Source: an uncultured Prevotellaceae bacterium | GTDB taxonomy: Bacteria > Bacteroidota > Bacteroidia > Bacteroidales > Bacteroidaceae | Length of the DNA stretch: 64,000 bases | Assembly: GCA_902792635.1 (NCBI GenBank) | Contig: CADBAG010000016.1 | Location: 51,627 to 115,626 of the forward strand | Reading direction: 5' to 3' | Shown here: in pieces, positions 1-8,485 of the stretch | How positions within the stretch are numbered: the first letter of the stretch is position 1 | Layout of the letters: the number at the start of each line of letters is the position of its first letter | Notes under the pieces: generated by a model | What the model was told of the DNA's origin: nothing | What the model saw: the letters and a program-made list of their open reading frames with translations, nothing else | The model's database searches: none | Position numbers and translations under genes: made by a program

Positions 1-458
1 ATTACGAACCGTGTGCCTAACATCCGATAATAATACAGGGCTTCAGAATCCGGTAATGTATGCAGCCTCTTATAGTCTTTAAACTGACTTGCCACCTTAG
101 ACATCTCTTCACCGTAAATCCATATCCCGTCAGGCTTGCGACTTTTGATTGACTCGACATATTTTTTCGGCATTGTTATATAATGATGAAGGGGATACTT
201 CAGAAACAATCGAATGAACAGCAAGTGTAAAGCGAAAACCAGTTTATACCATCGTGGTAAAGGAACCAGATGGATTTTTACTCTTAGTTCTTCTTCAACT
301 TCTTTTATCTTCGCTGCCGGCAGATTATTGTTGTTAAACGAATATATTTCAATATCAACATCTTTCGGACGATGAGCCATAAGATGATAAGGCAGAGCAG
401 AAGTGCCATGATAATTCTCCTTGTATGGCGTAAGTATAGAAATGGTCGTAATTCTCAT
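1..458 (-). CDS. GT4-type glycosyltransferase, N-terminal part (cut by window edge)
   Basis: The reading frame opens at ATG (458) and stays open to the window edge, giving about 152 N-terminal residues beginning MRITTISILTPYKENYHGTS. A beta strand followed by a glycine-containing loop with conserved His and Gly is typical of the N-terminal Rossmann half of GT-B glycosyltransferases that build surface polysaccharide. The nucleotide-sugar binding C-terminal half lies outside the window, so donor and acceptor cannot be inferred. The start codon overlaps the stop of the upstream gene as ATGA, which suggests translational coupling. Family assignment rests on fold-level resemblance and context. Confidence 0.7.
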   Translation of the reverse strand, partial: MRITTISILTPYKENYHGTSALPYHLMAHRPKDVDIEIYSFNNNNLPAAKIKEVEEELRVKIHLVPLPRWYKLVFALHLLFIRLFLKYPLHHYITMPKKYVESIKSRKPDGIWIYGEEMSKVASQFKDYKRLHTLPDSEALYYYRMLGTRFV

Positions 459-1501
459 AATTTGATGTTATTTAGGAGAGATACCTCTTCGTAATTGGTC
501 CCACCTAACAATGCAGCCCGATAGGGGAATCCACTGTGATACATTAGCTTGTCGCGGACCAGATACACTGTGTCGGCATAGCTTATCATATACATGTCAA
601 GGAACGACTTCATATAGACGGCCTTTGATGCATCGGCTGTAAAACCAAGATGGACAACCTTGCCAGGCATGACATATACGTAGGGAAGAGATTTTTCTTT
701 CAATTCAGAAAGGAATGTTGAACTGTCGGCGGTGACAAGAATGTTCTTGTTGCCATATTGTTTGTGAAGTTCTTTAACTGTTTCAATGCATCTTTCAATG
801 TAAGCCTCGCGCTGATCCACCGGCAGTATGTCGCCGCCCTCCTTGAAGTCGCCAAGCAACTGCCGAAAACGAAATGTGCAGGAAATATAATTCTTTTCCC
901 CTCCTAACTTCTCCAGGTGATAACCGATAAGTTGTTGCAAGTCATCGGCAGGTTTGAAGAGCTCGTGAAACAAAGTACGATATTCCTCATCGCGCGGTAT
1001 CATATTCGTAAAGACATGGAGCTGAGTACAATGCTTGCGGAAGTATGACCGCAGCACCGTCGACTGTACGAAATGCTGCCAACGGTTGCGTGGGTCATTA
1101 TGATAGGTAAGAAGAACGCAGGGATAACTCTCCGTCAGATCCCAGTCAATCTCATCCTCCCCAATCCGCCAGTCATATTCGTTCGGCGCCAGATAATCCT
1201 CCAAGTGCAAAGGCTCAAAGACGATTCTGAATGGTCTCCCCTGCCGTTTGCATTCCGCATAGACAGACACGATACCCCGCAGACGGTCGCTGAGACCACC
1301 GGAGAACGTCGTCTCGTTCAACGCCATAAAGACGACGGCACGCACATGCTTGTCAGAACGACCGCCACCTGCCTTGCCCTTATAAAACGGTATCAGAAAC
1401 TTATGACGCCAACGATAATTGGCAAGCAAGATAGGCGTAAAATAGAATAGGCTGTTGAAGAGTCTATAAAGGAAATCTGCTAATTGTCGAAATATTTTCA
1501 T
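455..1501 (-). CDS. Fucosyltransferase-like (NodZ/GT23-like fold) polysaccharide protein
   Basis: 348 residues. A hydrophobic N-terminal stretch (about residues 9-27) could anchor the protein at the inner membrane. Residues 69-76 (GLSDRLRG) resemble the glycine-rich donor-binding loop of NodZ/O-fucosyltransferase-like GT-B enzymes. Later segments with VTADSS and YADTVYLV fit the C-terminal nucleotide-binding half of that fold. It sits in the glycosyltransferase cluster and overlaps the next gene by 4 bp (ATGA). What is seen is the motif and the context; actual fucosyl transfer is inference. It could be another GDP-sugar transferase or an inactive homologue. Confidence 0.55.
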   Translation of the reverse strand: MKIFRQLADFLYRLFNSLFYFTPILLANYRWRHKFLIPFYKGKAGGGRSDKHVRAVVFMALNETTFSGGLSDRLRGIVSVYAECKRQGRPFRIVFEPLHLEDYLAPNEYDWRIGEDEIDWDLTESYPCVLLTYHNDPRNRWQHFVQSTVLRSYFRKHCTQLHVFTNMIPRDEEYRTLFHELFKPADDLQQLIGYHLEKLGGEKNYISCTFRFRQLLGDFKEGGDILPVDQREAYIERCIETVKELHKQYGNKNILVTADSSTFLSELKEKSLPYVYVMPGKVVHLGFTADASKAVYMKSFLDMYMISYADTVYLVRDKLMYHSGFPYRAALLGGTNYEEVSLLNNIKL

Positions 1502-1507
1502 CTATTT

Positions 1508-1730
1508 TCAGTGGTTCTTCAAAATGAGACAAAGCAAAGGATCCAACAACCAATGAAGGTGCCATCGGCATACAAACATAATCATCTTTCTGCCATTGCT
1601 TTCCACATCAGACAACTTCATATTGCGGGACCAGGGATCATGGGCGATCGTAGACCAACGTTGCTGCCTGACACGAAAAGGTAGCTTCGTGTCCCAGTAA
1701 TAACCTTTACACAAATAGGATGCGGCAAAG
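1508..1730 (-). pseudogene. 3' remnant of a polysaccharide gene, 5' part replaced by a repeat
   Basis: An open frame ending at a TGA at 1508 reads KGYYWDTKLPFRVRQQRW and then about 50 further residues including HDPWSRNMKLSDVE. It has ordinary protein composition and resembles the C-terminal tail of a capsule-locus glycosyltransferase. The only in-frame start near the front is a TTG at 1714, and upstream the frame runs straight into a palindromic family A repeat that begins near 1731. The simplest reading is a truncated gene whose 5' part was lost when the repeat arrived or recombined. The parent family is not recognised with confidence. Confidence 0.4.
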
Positions 1731-1825
1731 ATCGTACATTCCTTTACGATCTTTGCGCCTTTGCGAGAGCCCTTCTCGCGAGTTTTATTTTCTCGCCAAG
1801 CCGCAAAGGGCGCAAAGCCCTAAAA
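1731..1825. repeat. Palindromic intergenic repeat, family A (single copy)
   Basis: Left arm of the CTTTGCGCCTTTGCGAGAG type, a short A/T-rich centre (TTCTCGCGAGTTTTATTT) and right arm of the TTCTCGCCAAGCCGCAAAG type. The right arm is an imperfect reverse complement of the left, so the unit can fold into a long hairpin. The same unit recurs near 2.97, 5.4, 6.2-6.7, 16.8-17.1, 19.8 and 31.3 kb. Confidence 0.8.
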
Positions 1826-1830
1826 TGGTA

Positions 1831-2808
1831 TTATGCCAATTTCTTCCCCAACAACACCAGCGCTGTCAACTTATTCTTCTCAGCCAGTTTCGCAACACCA
1901 TAACACACCAAAACTGTAAGCACGCCGATGATCGGAGCAACGATATATTGCTGTATATCCATCGGGCATACATCCTCATCAATACTCCAGATTTTTTCTA
2001 CCACGTTCTGAAGCAAGACACCCTGAAGACCATAGATCGCCAGCGTATAGCATCCAACATTAGCCAACATTTCCTTACATCTGTTGGAAAGAACTCTGCA
2101 TATCAGCTTCATCAGCGTAATGCTCAGTATGGACCCTGCCAATCCACCGATGAACTGCACCGGCAACTGTAGCGGATCGTAGAAGAGCACTTCATACGAG
2201 AGAGCGGCCGGACCATGCCATGGCACAAACAGAAAGACGATGAGAGAGACCAGTAATGCCCCCTCCGCGTGAGCTTGCAGCCAACCGTCATGTCCCTTCA
2301 ACGCATAGCCTAACCAAAAGAAGATAAGCATATAGTTGAATTGCAAATAATATCCATGTGGGAAGAGCAGGGCGAAGACAATGCTTCCTATGATCTTTAA
2401 CCACAATGCACCCGGAAGCCTCAACACCAGCCACACAAAGAGATAGCAGGCAAACAGCGTCCGCATGAACCACATACCACCAATAGCCTCATTGCGAATG
2501 AAGCCCACAGGACAACTTCCCGTTGTCAACCACGTCGCCAACAAGTTAAGGCTGACATACGTCACCGTTGGCACAAGTAGCTGCAACGCTTTCTTCCTGA
2601 TGAAAGGCACAAAGGACATCGTCAGAGAGTGATGACTAAAATATCCACTTATCAACATAAACAGAGCCATGTGAAAAGTATACAACATCCTGCATATAAC
2701 GGATTGATCGCCAACAGAGAGCATCGTAAAGGCATGGCCCGTACATACTAAAAATATCGCCCACAACTTCGCAAGGTCAAGATAAGCAATCCTCTTCTTT
2801 CCTACCAT
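1831..2808 (-). CDS. Acyltransferase family 3 membrane protein (O-acetylase)
   Basis: 325 residues, almost entirely hydrophobic, with about ten predicted membrane segments. The N-terminus (YLDLAKLWAIFLVCTGHA, catalytic-type His at about residue 25) is the signature of the OafA/NodX acyltransferase-3 family. These inner-membrane enzymes move acetyl or similar groups onto surface polysaccharide sugars. Family membership is clear from the first helix and overall length; the acyl group and acceptor sugar cannot be read from sequence. It is one of three such enzymes in this locus, so the polymer is probably modified at several positions or the locus has exchanged modules. Confidence 0.85.
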   Translation of the reverse strand: MVGKKRIAYLDLAKLWAIFLVCTGHAFTMLSVGDQSVICRMLYTFHMALFMLISGYFSHHSLTMSFVPFIRKKALQLLVPTVTYVSLNLLATWLTTGSCPVGFIRNEAIGGMWFMRTLFACYLFVWLVLRLPGALWLKIIGSIVFALLFPHGYYLQFNYMLIFFWLGYALKGHDGWLQAHAEGALLVSLIVFLFVPWHGPAALSYEVLFYDPLQLPVQFIGGLAGSILSITLMKLICRVLSNRCKEMLANVGCYTLAIYGLQGVLLQNVVEKIWSIDEDVCPMDIQQYIVAPIIGVLTVLVCYGVAKLAEKNKLTALVLLGKKLA

Positions 2809-3195
2809 TCCGCTTCATTATAATGATTTTCAAACGTAACGACTCCCACAAATATTAAGACACCAGACAAATCTAATCGTAACACGTACGAGGCACGATC
2901 GAGAATCCCTTGAAATCAATGCATGTCCTCTGCTTGACGATGCACGTTAAAACCTTCGACCCCTTATTATAACGTACCTATCCAACCTTGGATCCTGCAT
3001 TCCTTAGCGTTCTTTGCGCCTTTGCGAGAAAAAAACAGCATGCGAACGATATTAATTCCTTGCGGGAGTCGTTTTTCGCCAAGCCATTTAGAATATTCTC
3101 CTTTGTATTATAACTCATCTCTTTATGAGAATAGATCCGTGTTCTATACTCTTAAGCGTCTCAAGACTCTTCATCGTCAGAAATAAATCAAGTTT
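2809..3195. repeat. Gene-free gap holding a family A repeat copy
   Basis: The gap of 387 bp contains no credible coding frame. A degenerate family A unit lies at about 2965-3087: the leader ATTATAACGTACCTATCC, the arm TCTTTGCGCCTTTGCGAGA, a variant centre with ACAGCATGCGAACGATATT, and a right arm TTTTCGCCAAGCC that is cut short. The rest is AT-rich sequence with no recognised feature. Confidence 0.65.
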
Positions 3196-3888
3196 CTATT
3201 CCTCATCAATATAAATTTCCGGATGTTCTATCTCTTCTACGAGCAAATCAACTGTCGTGCAGGGCTTTTGCTTTTTATAGTTATTGCCAGAATAGCAAGA
3301 ACGAAGCTTCTCTGCCCTTCTCTTCGCTAACGCCTCGTCTCCATAATTTTGAAGCAAAGAATAAAACTTCGGATCATTCTTTTTATAACTGTACCTGGCG
3401 GTCTCTAACTTTTTACGTAGAATGTTATTTAATTTTTCGATATATGCCTTTCTTGTAATGGCGGTGTCGAGAAATATGAAATGAAGGAGATACCACAATT
3501 CGAATGCCTCATTACTCCAAGCAACTTTTAGGCCATTTGCCGTGGCATCATTGATAGCCTTGTTAAAGTCCTTATTGTCATCCTCATCAAACACGACCCA
3601 TGTTCGATCAAATGGCAAAGAATTGCATCTCTCTAAATTCCTCTTTATCTTCTGTGCTTCTTTCACTAATGAAGTTGTTGAGCGTCCTAATCCCTTCACA
3701 TCAACATCTATCACAGCAGTGTATTTCTCATCTCTTGCTAATGCTTTGAAATAATTCGGCTCTGTTTTCTCACCTTCACAGATGATAAGAAAACGGTAAT
3801 GCTTCTTCCTTATATTTTCAACTCTCGCACCACTTGCTTTCGGTTGGGATACCTTTGCTCTAAGAATGTCGAGCTTATTCTTTTCCAT
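3196..3888 (-). CDS. rloB: RloB-like TOPRIM protein (AbiLii-like), partner of RloA
   Basis: 230 residues. The TOPRIM-type acidic motifs are visible: ICEGEKTE at residues 36-43 (Glu38, Glu40) and VVFDEDDN at 98-105 (Asp101, Asp103), then NEAFELWYLLHF at 126-137, which is characteristic of RloB proteins. TOPRIM domains carry metal-dependent nuclease or related phosphotransfer chemistry. The start overlaps the end of the ATPase gene by 14 bp, so the two are co-translated. ATPase plus TOPRIM pairs of this design (RloA/RloB, lactococcal AbiL, PARIS, OLD/Gabija-like) are linked to phage defence; that role here is inference. Confidence 0.8.
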   Translation of the reverse strand: MEKNKLDILRAKVSQPKASGARVENIRKKHYRFLIICEGEKTEPNYFKALARDEKYTAVIDVDVKGLGRSTTSLVKEAQKIKRNLERCNSLPFDRTWVVFDEDDNKDFNKAINDATANGLKVAWSNEAFELWYLLHFIFLDTAITRKAYIEKLNNILRKKLETARYSYKKNDPKFYSLLQNYGDEALAKRRAEKLRSCYSGNNYKKQKPCTTVDLLVEEIEHPEIYIDEE

Positions 3889-5170
3889 AATCGAGTCCTC
3901 CTATAAAAGGAATGGCACCATAACGCCCGTTGATGTAATCTTTCTCATAGCTGCTGTCATTACGAACCTTCTTGCCCTGTTCGTCAATGAATTCGACAAG
4001 AGAATACAAATCTGTGGAATCAGTCTTATCCTTCTCTACAAACCAGATTTGGTCTCTGCGAAAATTCTTCTTACTAAGCAGATTCGTATCATGGGTATTA
4101 AAGATCAGCTGAGCATTATGTTTGTTGCTCATAGGATCCATGAACAAGCGGACGATATGACGTGTGAGAATAGGATGAAGCTTGGCATCTAACTCATCAA
4201 TGAGTAGCACTTCGCCATGAATCAGCGTGTCAAAGATAGGACCGGACATCTCAATTATTTTCTTTGTCCCCTCTGACTCCATCGTACTCTCCTGAAATTC
4301 CTCTTCGTCAACAACTTTACCATTCGCATCTTTAATGTTATGAGTAGTGAGCGTCTCCATGACGTTGCCTTTCTGAACTTCTTCCATCAGATCTTTTTTT
4401 ATCCCATCTGGTACATGGCTAAGCGACTCTACCATGTCCTTTGTCAAAGATTTCTGACGGACTGCCAAATTGTTGAAGCCAAGCTGTGTGTCATGGAAGA
4501 ACTGAATAGCCTGCTTGTAACCATCCTTGTGCTTACTTATCATCTCCATTGTGAAACCTTCGTATCCAGTTGCCTCTATGCCATTGATAGAATTTAATTC
4601 AGCAAAACACTTCATGACTTTTTGTGAGATATCACCATTAAATTGGGCAGCAACCGTCAGGAAAAGCCTGTTGGGTAAGGTCTTCTTATCAAGATGCAGA
4701 CCTTCCTCGAAATATTTTTCGGAAATGTCATATTCGTCCTCTGCACGGAGGAATAACATGATCTCTGCTCTCTTCTCTGGAGGGGTCATAAATAGATATT
4801 CCTCTTTTATCTGACGGGCATCATAAGAAAAGCCATAACGGTATATTGTCTTGTCTCGAATGAACAAGATTTCGAACTTCGTGGGTTGAGTCCTGGAAAT
4901 CAAATCGAGTTTAAAGGGGTCATAATGGAGACGCTCATCAGGATTAATCTTAGAGGATGTCATCACAAGAAAGCGCATCACAGACATGGCACGAAGCACA
5001 TTGCTCTTACCACCTGAGTTCGCGCCATAAATGACAGCGACCGGCAACAATCGCATATTTTCCTCTTGAAGTACGCATTCTGGCAATTCCCTGATATTGG
5101 TTGCCTCCATCCGTAGCGATACTTGTTTGCGGAATGACCTAAAATTCTCTACCGTGAAATTAATAAGCAT
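3875..5170 (-). CDS. rloA: RloA-like AAA/ABC-type ATPase (AbiLi-like)
   Basis: 431 residues. It begins MLINFTVENFRSFR, the usual first strand of OLD/AAA_15-type ATPases. Walker A is GANSGGKS at residues 49-56. In the C-terminal third come a signature-like SEGTKKI, Walker B LLIDELDAKLHP and the switch His in FNTHDTNLL. The middle part is the usual helical insertion. It is the first gene of a two-gene unit with the RloB-like TOPRIM protein. Such ATPases sense an infection cue and license the partner effector in related systems; here that is inference from architecture. The unit lies between repeat copies at about 3.0 and 5.4 kb. Confidence 0.85.
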   Translation of the reverse strand: MLINFTVENFRSFRKQVSLRMEATNIRELPECVLQEENMRLLPVAVIYGANSGGKSNVLRAMSVMRFLVMTSSKINPDERLHYDPFKLDLISRTQPTKFEILFIRDKTIYRYGFSYDARQIKEEYLFMTPPEKRAEIMLFLRAEDEYDISEKYFEEGLHLDKKTLPNRLFLTVAAQFNGDISQKVMKCFAELNSINGIEATGYEGFTMEMISKHKDGYKQAIQFFHDTQLGFNNLAVRQKSLTKDMVESLSHVPDGIKKDLMEEVQKGNVMETLTTHNIKDANGKVVDEEEFQESTMESEGTKKIIEMSGPIFDTLIHGEVLLIDELDAKLHPILTRHIVRLFMDPMSNKHNAQLIFNTHDTNLLSKKNFRRDQIWFVEKDKTDSTDLYSLVEFIDEQGKKVRNDSSYEKDYINGRYGAIPFIGGLDYGKE

Positions 5171-5387
5171 AAGCTAATTTCCTACTGTTACAATTACAGT
5201 TGCAAAGATACTGGCTTTTTCTCATTTGTGAGAAATTGTCTCAAAAATATAGCCACAAAACCTTAATATTTAACACTAGAGCCCCCTATCCGTGAGTTTT
5301 TTTCTCATTTCAACGCATTTCGCAACTCTTGCGAAGCCTTCGCGAGCAATGTACCCAGTGCCGCTCGGATAATCATGAAACTCGTTA

Positions 5388-5753
5388 TTATAACGTACCT
5401 ATCCGTACATGGATCGTACCTTCCTTTGCGATCTCTGCGCCTTTGCGAGAGCCCTTTTTCTCGCGGGATATTTTTTCTCGACAAGCCGTCAAGATCACAA
5501 AGACCTGCTTACCCGCGGAACCTTTGCGTCCTCTGCGCCTTTGCCAGAGATTTCTTCTCGCGGGATATTTTTTTCTCGCCAAGCCGTAAAGATCGTAAAG
5601 ACCTGTATACCCCGCGGAACCTTTGCGTCCTCTGCGCCTTTGCCAGAGATTTCTTCTCGCGGGATATTTTTTTCTCGCTAAGCCGCAAAGATCGCTAAGA
5701 CCTACATACCCTGCGCAGCCTTTGCGTCCTTTGCGACTTTGCGAGAGGATAAA
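5388..5753. repeat. Family A palindromic repeats in tandem (about 3.3 units of ~98 bp)
   Basis: After the leader ATTATAACGTACCTATCC come three head-to-tail units of about 98 bp and a final half-unit that ends just before the GxxExxY gene stop. Each unit is CCTTTGCGTCCTCTGCGCC, then a GAGA arm, a TCTCGCGGGATATTTTTT centre, TTCTCGCCAAGCCGCAAAG, and a GCGGAA or GCGCAG linker. Every frame through this stretch gives low-complexity LCALCAF/FSRGIFF-like peptides, so the frames open here are repeat translations and not genes. The rest of the gap (5171-5387) is AT-rich with nothing recognised. Confidence 0.85.
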
Positions 5754-6134
5754 CTACAAATTATTAACGATCCTACGTATGTTACCATCCTTCAGCCGAG
5801 TGCAGTTAAAATTTACGAGTAAACCAAGCTTTATACCCGTCAAGCGCAGATATGTGAGGGTTTGCTTAAAATGAATATCCTTCAACTCTTGAACCGACTT
5901 TAATTCCAGTATGACTTTATTGTCGACAACGATATCCGCACGTAATTCCGTACCAAAAACAAGTCCGTCATAATGTATTGGTATTTTTAATTCCGAGACA
6001 GCTTCAAGACCTCTCTTCTTTAACTCATAGAGCAATACTTTCTGATAGATACTCTCAAGCAGGCCAGGGCCAAGTTCTTTATATACCGCATATATTGCAT
6101 CCACACATATACTTGCAATTTCATTCTCTGTCAT
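5754..6134 (-). CDS. GxxExxY family protein (PD-(D/E)XK_3 fold)
   Basis: 126 residues, the usual length for the family. The defining GLLESIY motif (G-x-x-E-x-x-Y) lies near residue 25. The nuclease-like core follows: ELRADIVVDNKVILELKSV, with Asp and an E-x-K pair, then Gln in KQTLTYLRL, and the closing LLVNFNCTRLKDGNIRRI. The biological role of these small restriction-fold proteins is unsettled. They are common in Bacteroidales as isolated genes next to glycan loci. Here the gene is bracketed on both sides by family A repeat arrays, so it looks like a movable cassette. Confidence 0.85.
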   Translation of the reverse strand: MTENEIASICVDAIYAVYKELGPGLLESIYQKVLLYELKKRGLEAVSELKIPIHYDGLVFGTELRADIVVDNKVILELKSVQELKDIHFKQTLTYLRLTGIKLGLLVNFNCTRLKDGNIRRIVNNL

Positions 6135-6214
6135 AGCTATTTTTTACCAAGCGTTTATACTATCTATATAACTCCACCCTACGATGCTCAAATCTCTCGC
6201 ATGTTTCATTTTTA

Positions 6215-6690
6215 TCGCAGGACTCTTTTCTCGCATGATCTTCTCTCGCCAAGCCGCAAAGGGCGCAAAAGAATTATTCCAAAGGAATCTTAGCGTTCTT
6301 CGCGCCTTTGCGAGAGATTAATAACTACTTGCGGGAATCTTTCTCGCCAAGCCGCAAAGATCGCTAAGCCCTGCATACCTCGCGGAGCCTTTGCGCCCTC
6401 CGCGCCTGCGAGAGCCTCATTAATCGCGGGATATTTTTTTCTCGCTAAGCCGCAATGATCGCAAAGACCTACATACCCTGCGCAGCCTTTGCGTCCTTTG
6501 CGACTTTGCGAGAGACCTCCTTCTCGCGGGATATTTTTTTCTCGCCAAGCCGCCAAGATCGCAAAGCCCTACATACCCTGCGCAGCCTTTGCGTCCTTTG
6601 CGACTTTGCGAGAGAGAAAAACAGCATGCGAGCGATATTATCTTCTTGCGGGATTCTTCCTCGCCAAGCCGCCAAGGGCGCAAAGCATAT
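6215..6690. repeat. Family A palindromic repeat array (about five units)
   Basis: A run of family A units upstream of the GxxExxY gene. Individual units differ in the centre: some have TTCTCGCGGGATATTTTTTT and others a GAAAAACAGCATGCGAGCG module. Linkers alternate between CATACCCTGCGCAG and CATACCTCGCGGAG. The last unit overlaps the 3' end of the GT4 gene whose stop is at 6638. Open frames on both strands here are translations of the repeat. Confidence 0.85.
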
Positions 6691-7780
6691 CCTTCCATTG
6701 CCCAGCGATATCATTCAGGTTGAACTGTGACGCGAGCTTCAACGCCTGCTGGCCCATGGCTCGCCGCATCGCCGCGTCCCCCGCTAACTTACTGATGGCC
6801 GTGGCAAGCGCCGCGACGTCTCCCACAGGCCGCACGAGGATCCCATTCTCCGGCGTGATGATCTCCGCCGGGCCTTGCTGACAGTCGAACGACACAAGAG
6901 GCAGGCCGCAGATGCCCGCTTCGACCAGCACCAGACCGAAGCCCTCAGAGCGAGAGCTCAGGACGAACAGTGAGTGACGCGCATACGCCGAGGCCACATC
7001 ATCTGCCCTGCCACGCAAGAACACCGATTGCTGCAGCCCTTCAGCCGTTATCATCCGCTGCAGTTCCTCTTTCTGGGGTCCGTCACCATAGATATCCAAC
7101 TGCCAGTCGGGATAGCGCGCCACGACCTGCCTCCAGGCCGCTATCAGCGTGTCGAAGCCTTTCTGCCGGTCCAATCGTCCCACAGCCATGGCGCGTCTCA
7201 CCGAATAGTCAGCGACCCGCTGCGGCTTAATCGTCACAGGATTATAGATCACTGACACACGGCTCACGAACCGCCGCCACTGCCGGGCATCCGCCTCCGA
7301 CAGTACCACGACACGATCATAGCCACGGGCACAGAGCAGCCGCCTGGCCTGCCGCAGCCGACCTATGCAACGATTGACCAGTCCTACAGAAGAGAGATGC
7401 GTCGTCAGCAGGTCATAGTTGAGCGCAAAGTGGAACCACAGCACCTTCTTCGACCCGTCCTTGATGTGGGGCAGGAACCCATACTCAAGACTGCCGAGAG
7501 AAACACATACATCCTGTCGGTGCGCAACGAGGTACGCCTCCAACCGCTCGCGATAAGCCTTCTTCCGCCTCCTGCCCGACGGGTAATCGCCCTGCACGAG
7601 CCCTAAGTCAACCTGTCTGACCGTATCCGCGATGGAGAAGAACGGAGCCCTGCCCTCGTTGAACGCCGTGAGGATGGTGATGTCGAACCACTCTGTGAGC
7701 CTGTTGGCCAGGATGCTGAGCATCCGCTCCATCCCACCGGAGTTATAATCCGACTCTATGATAAAAGCAATGTGCATCAT
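6638..7780 (-). CDS. GT4 glycosyltransferase (C-terminus encoded by a repeat)
   Basis: About 380 residues from ATG at 7780 (MMHIAFIIESDYNSGGMERM). A longer in-frame start at 7840 would overlap the preceding gene and adds a non-conserved leader. Classic GT-B retaining features are present: the SGGMER loop near the N-terminus, GRLDRQKGFDTL, YGDGP, and EGFGLVLVEA with the E-x7-E nucleotide-sugar site. It transfers a sugar from an activated donor onto the growing repeat unit at the inner membrane. The last 15 or so codons (LCALGGLARKNPARR) are family A repeat sequence, so the natural C-terminus was replaced or extended by the repeat. Confidence 0.85.
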   Translation of the reverse strand: MMHIAFIIESDYNSGGMERMLSILANRLTEWFDITILTAFNEGRAPFFSIADTVRQVDLGLVQGDYPSGRRRKKAYRERLEAYLVAHRQDVCVSLGSLEYGFLPHIKDGSKKVLWFHFALNYDLLTTHLSSVGLVNRCIGRLRQARRLLCARGYDRVVVLSEADARQWRRFVSRVSVIYNPVTIKPQRVADYSVRRAMAVGRLDRQKGFDTLIAAWRQVVARYPDWQLDIYGDGPQKEELQRMITAEGLQQSVFLRGRADDVASAYARHSLFVLSSRSEGFGLVLVEAGICGLPLVSFDCQQGPAEIITPENGILVRPVGDVAALATAISKLAGDAAMRRAMGQQALKLASQFNLNDIAGQWKDMLCALGGLARKNPARR

Positions 7781-7827
7781 TCGTACATTCATTGTGCATT
7801 TAGATTCTTCGGCCGAACCTGTGCTGC

Positions 7828-8484
7828 CTAACCCTTCCATGCTATCCCATTCTTAATATCCTTTGCCGGCATACCGCCGATGAGTGTTTGTGGCGTGAGG
7901 TGCTTTTTGATGACCAGTGACCGTTGCGCCACGACACAGTCGTCGGCTATCACCACCCCTTTACCGATATGACTGTCAGCACATATCCACACATGGTTGC
8001 CAATGGTGATCGGCTTGCTCCGCTCCTTTAGTTGGCCATTCTCTAAGATGTCGTGCCCGTCAGTGGTATTCATCTCCACCCGCCAGCCATAAAGGTTGTC
8101 GTTACCGATAGTGATGTCGCGGTCGCAGGTGAAGAAGCAATCATCATTACAGAAGAAGTTGTTGCCTATTGACAGCCGTGCTCCGTTGATAACGATAGCC
8201 GTACCCCGCGCTATCGTCACGTGCTCCCCCAACACGAGCTTCCCGCCCTCATGAACAGAGAGATAAGCGGCCCTACTGTCCCTCCGTTCAGTACCGGTGA
8301 AGCCCAAGACCACCCGTGCCCGCCGTGGCTCCGTGGTAAAGACGATGTCGCCCCGACGCAACGTCCCAACCTTCAGTTTGCTCACAAGGATCGGAACCCG
8401 CAATGCCTGGCGGAAAGGAAGATAGCGGAGACAGAACCATAACGATCGTGGATAGGTCTTTAATAGATAAGTCAGAAGTGGCAT
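7828..8484 (-). CDS. Left-handed beta-helix (hexapeptide) acyltransferase
   Basis: 218 residues. The region from about residue 85 to 205 shows hexapeptide turns (ARLSIGNNFFCND, DITIGNDN, PITIGNHVWICADSHIGKGVVIADDCVVAQ) and ends in GGMPAKDI, the usual tail of LbetaH acetyltransferases. His in TTDGHDI is placed like the catalytic His of the maltose/galactoside acetyltransferase group. The likely job is acetyl transfer to a sugar or sugar nucleotide. It is two bases downstream of the GT2 gene on the same strand and within one operon. Substrate not determinable. Confidence 0.85.
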   Translation of the reverse strand: MPLLTYLLKTYPRSLWFCLRYLPFRQALRVPILVSKLKVGTLRRGDIVFTTEPRRARVVLGFTGTERRDSRAAYLSVHEGGKLVLGEHVTIARGTAIVINGARLSIGNNFFCNDDCFFTCDRDITIGNDNLYGWRVEMNTTDGHDILENGQLKERSKPITIGNHVWICADSHIGKGVVIADDCVVAQRSLVIKKHLTPQTLIGGMPAKDIKNGIAWKG

Positions 8485-8485
8485 A

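Noticed and set aside
5329-5698. Open frames of 86-107 codons rich in LRLCE/FSRGIFF peptides
   Set aside because: They are translations of the family A repeat array and appear on both strands in several frames.
6290-6881. Overlapping frames of 81-130 codons upstream of the GT4 stop
   Set aside because: Repeat translations plus an antisense frame of the GT4 gene; no protein-like conservation.
7781-7840. Longer N-terminus for the GT4 gene starting at 7840
   Set aside because: It would overlap the acyltransferase gene and adds residues unlike glycosyltransferase starts; MMHIAFIIES is the normal beginning.
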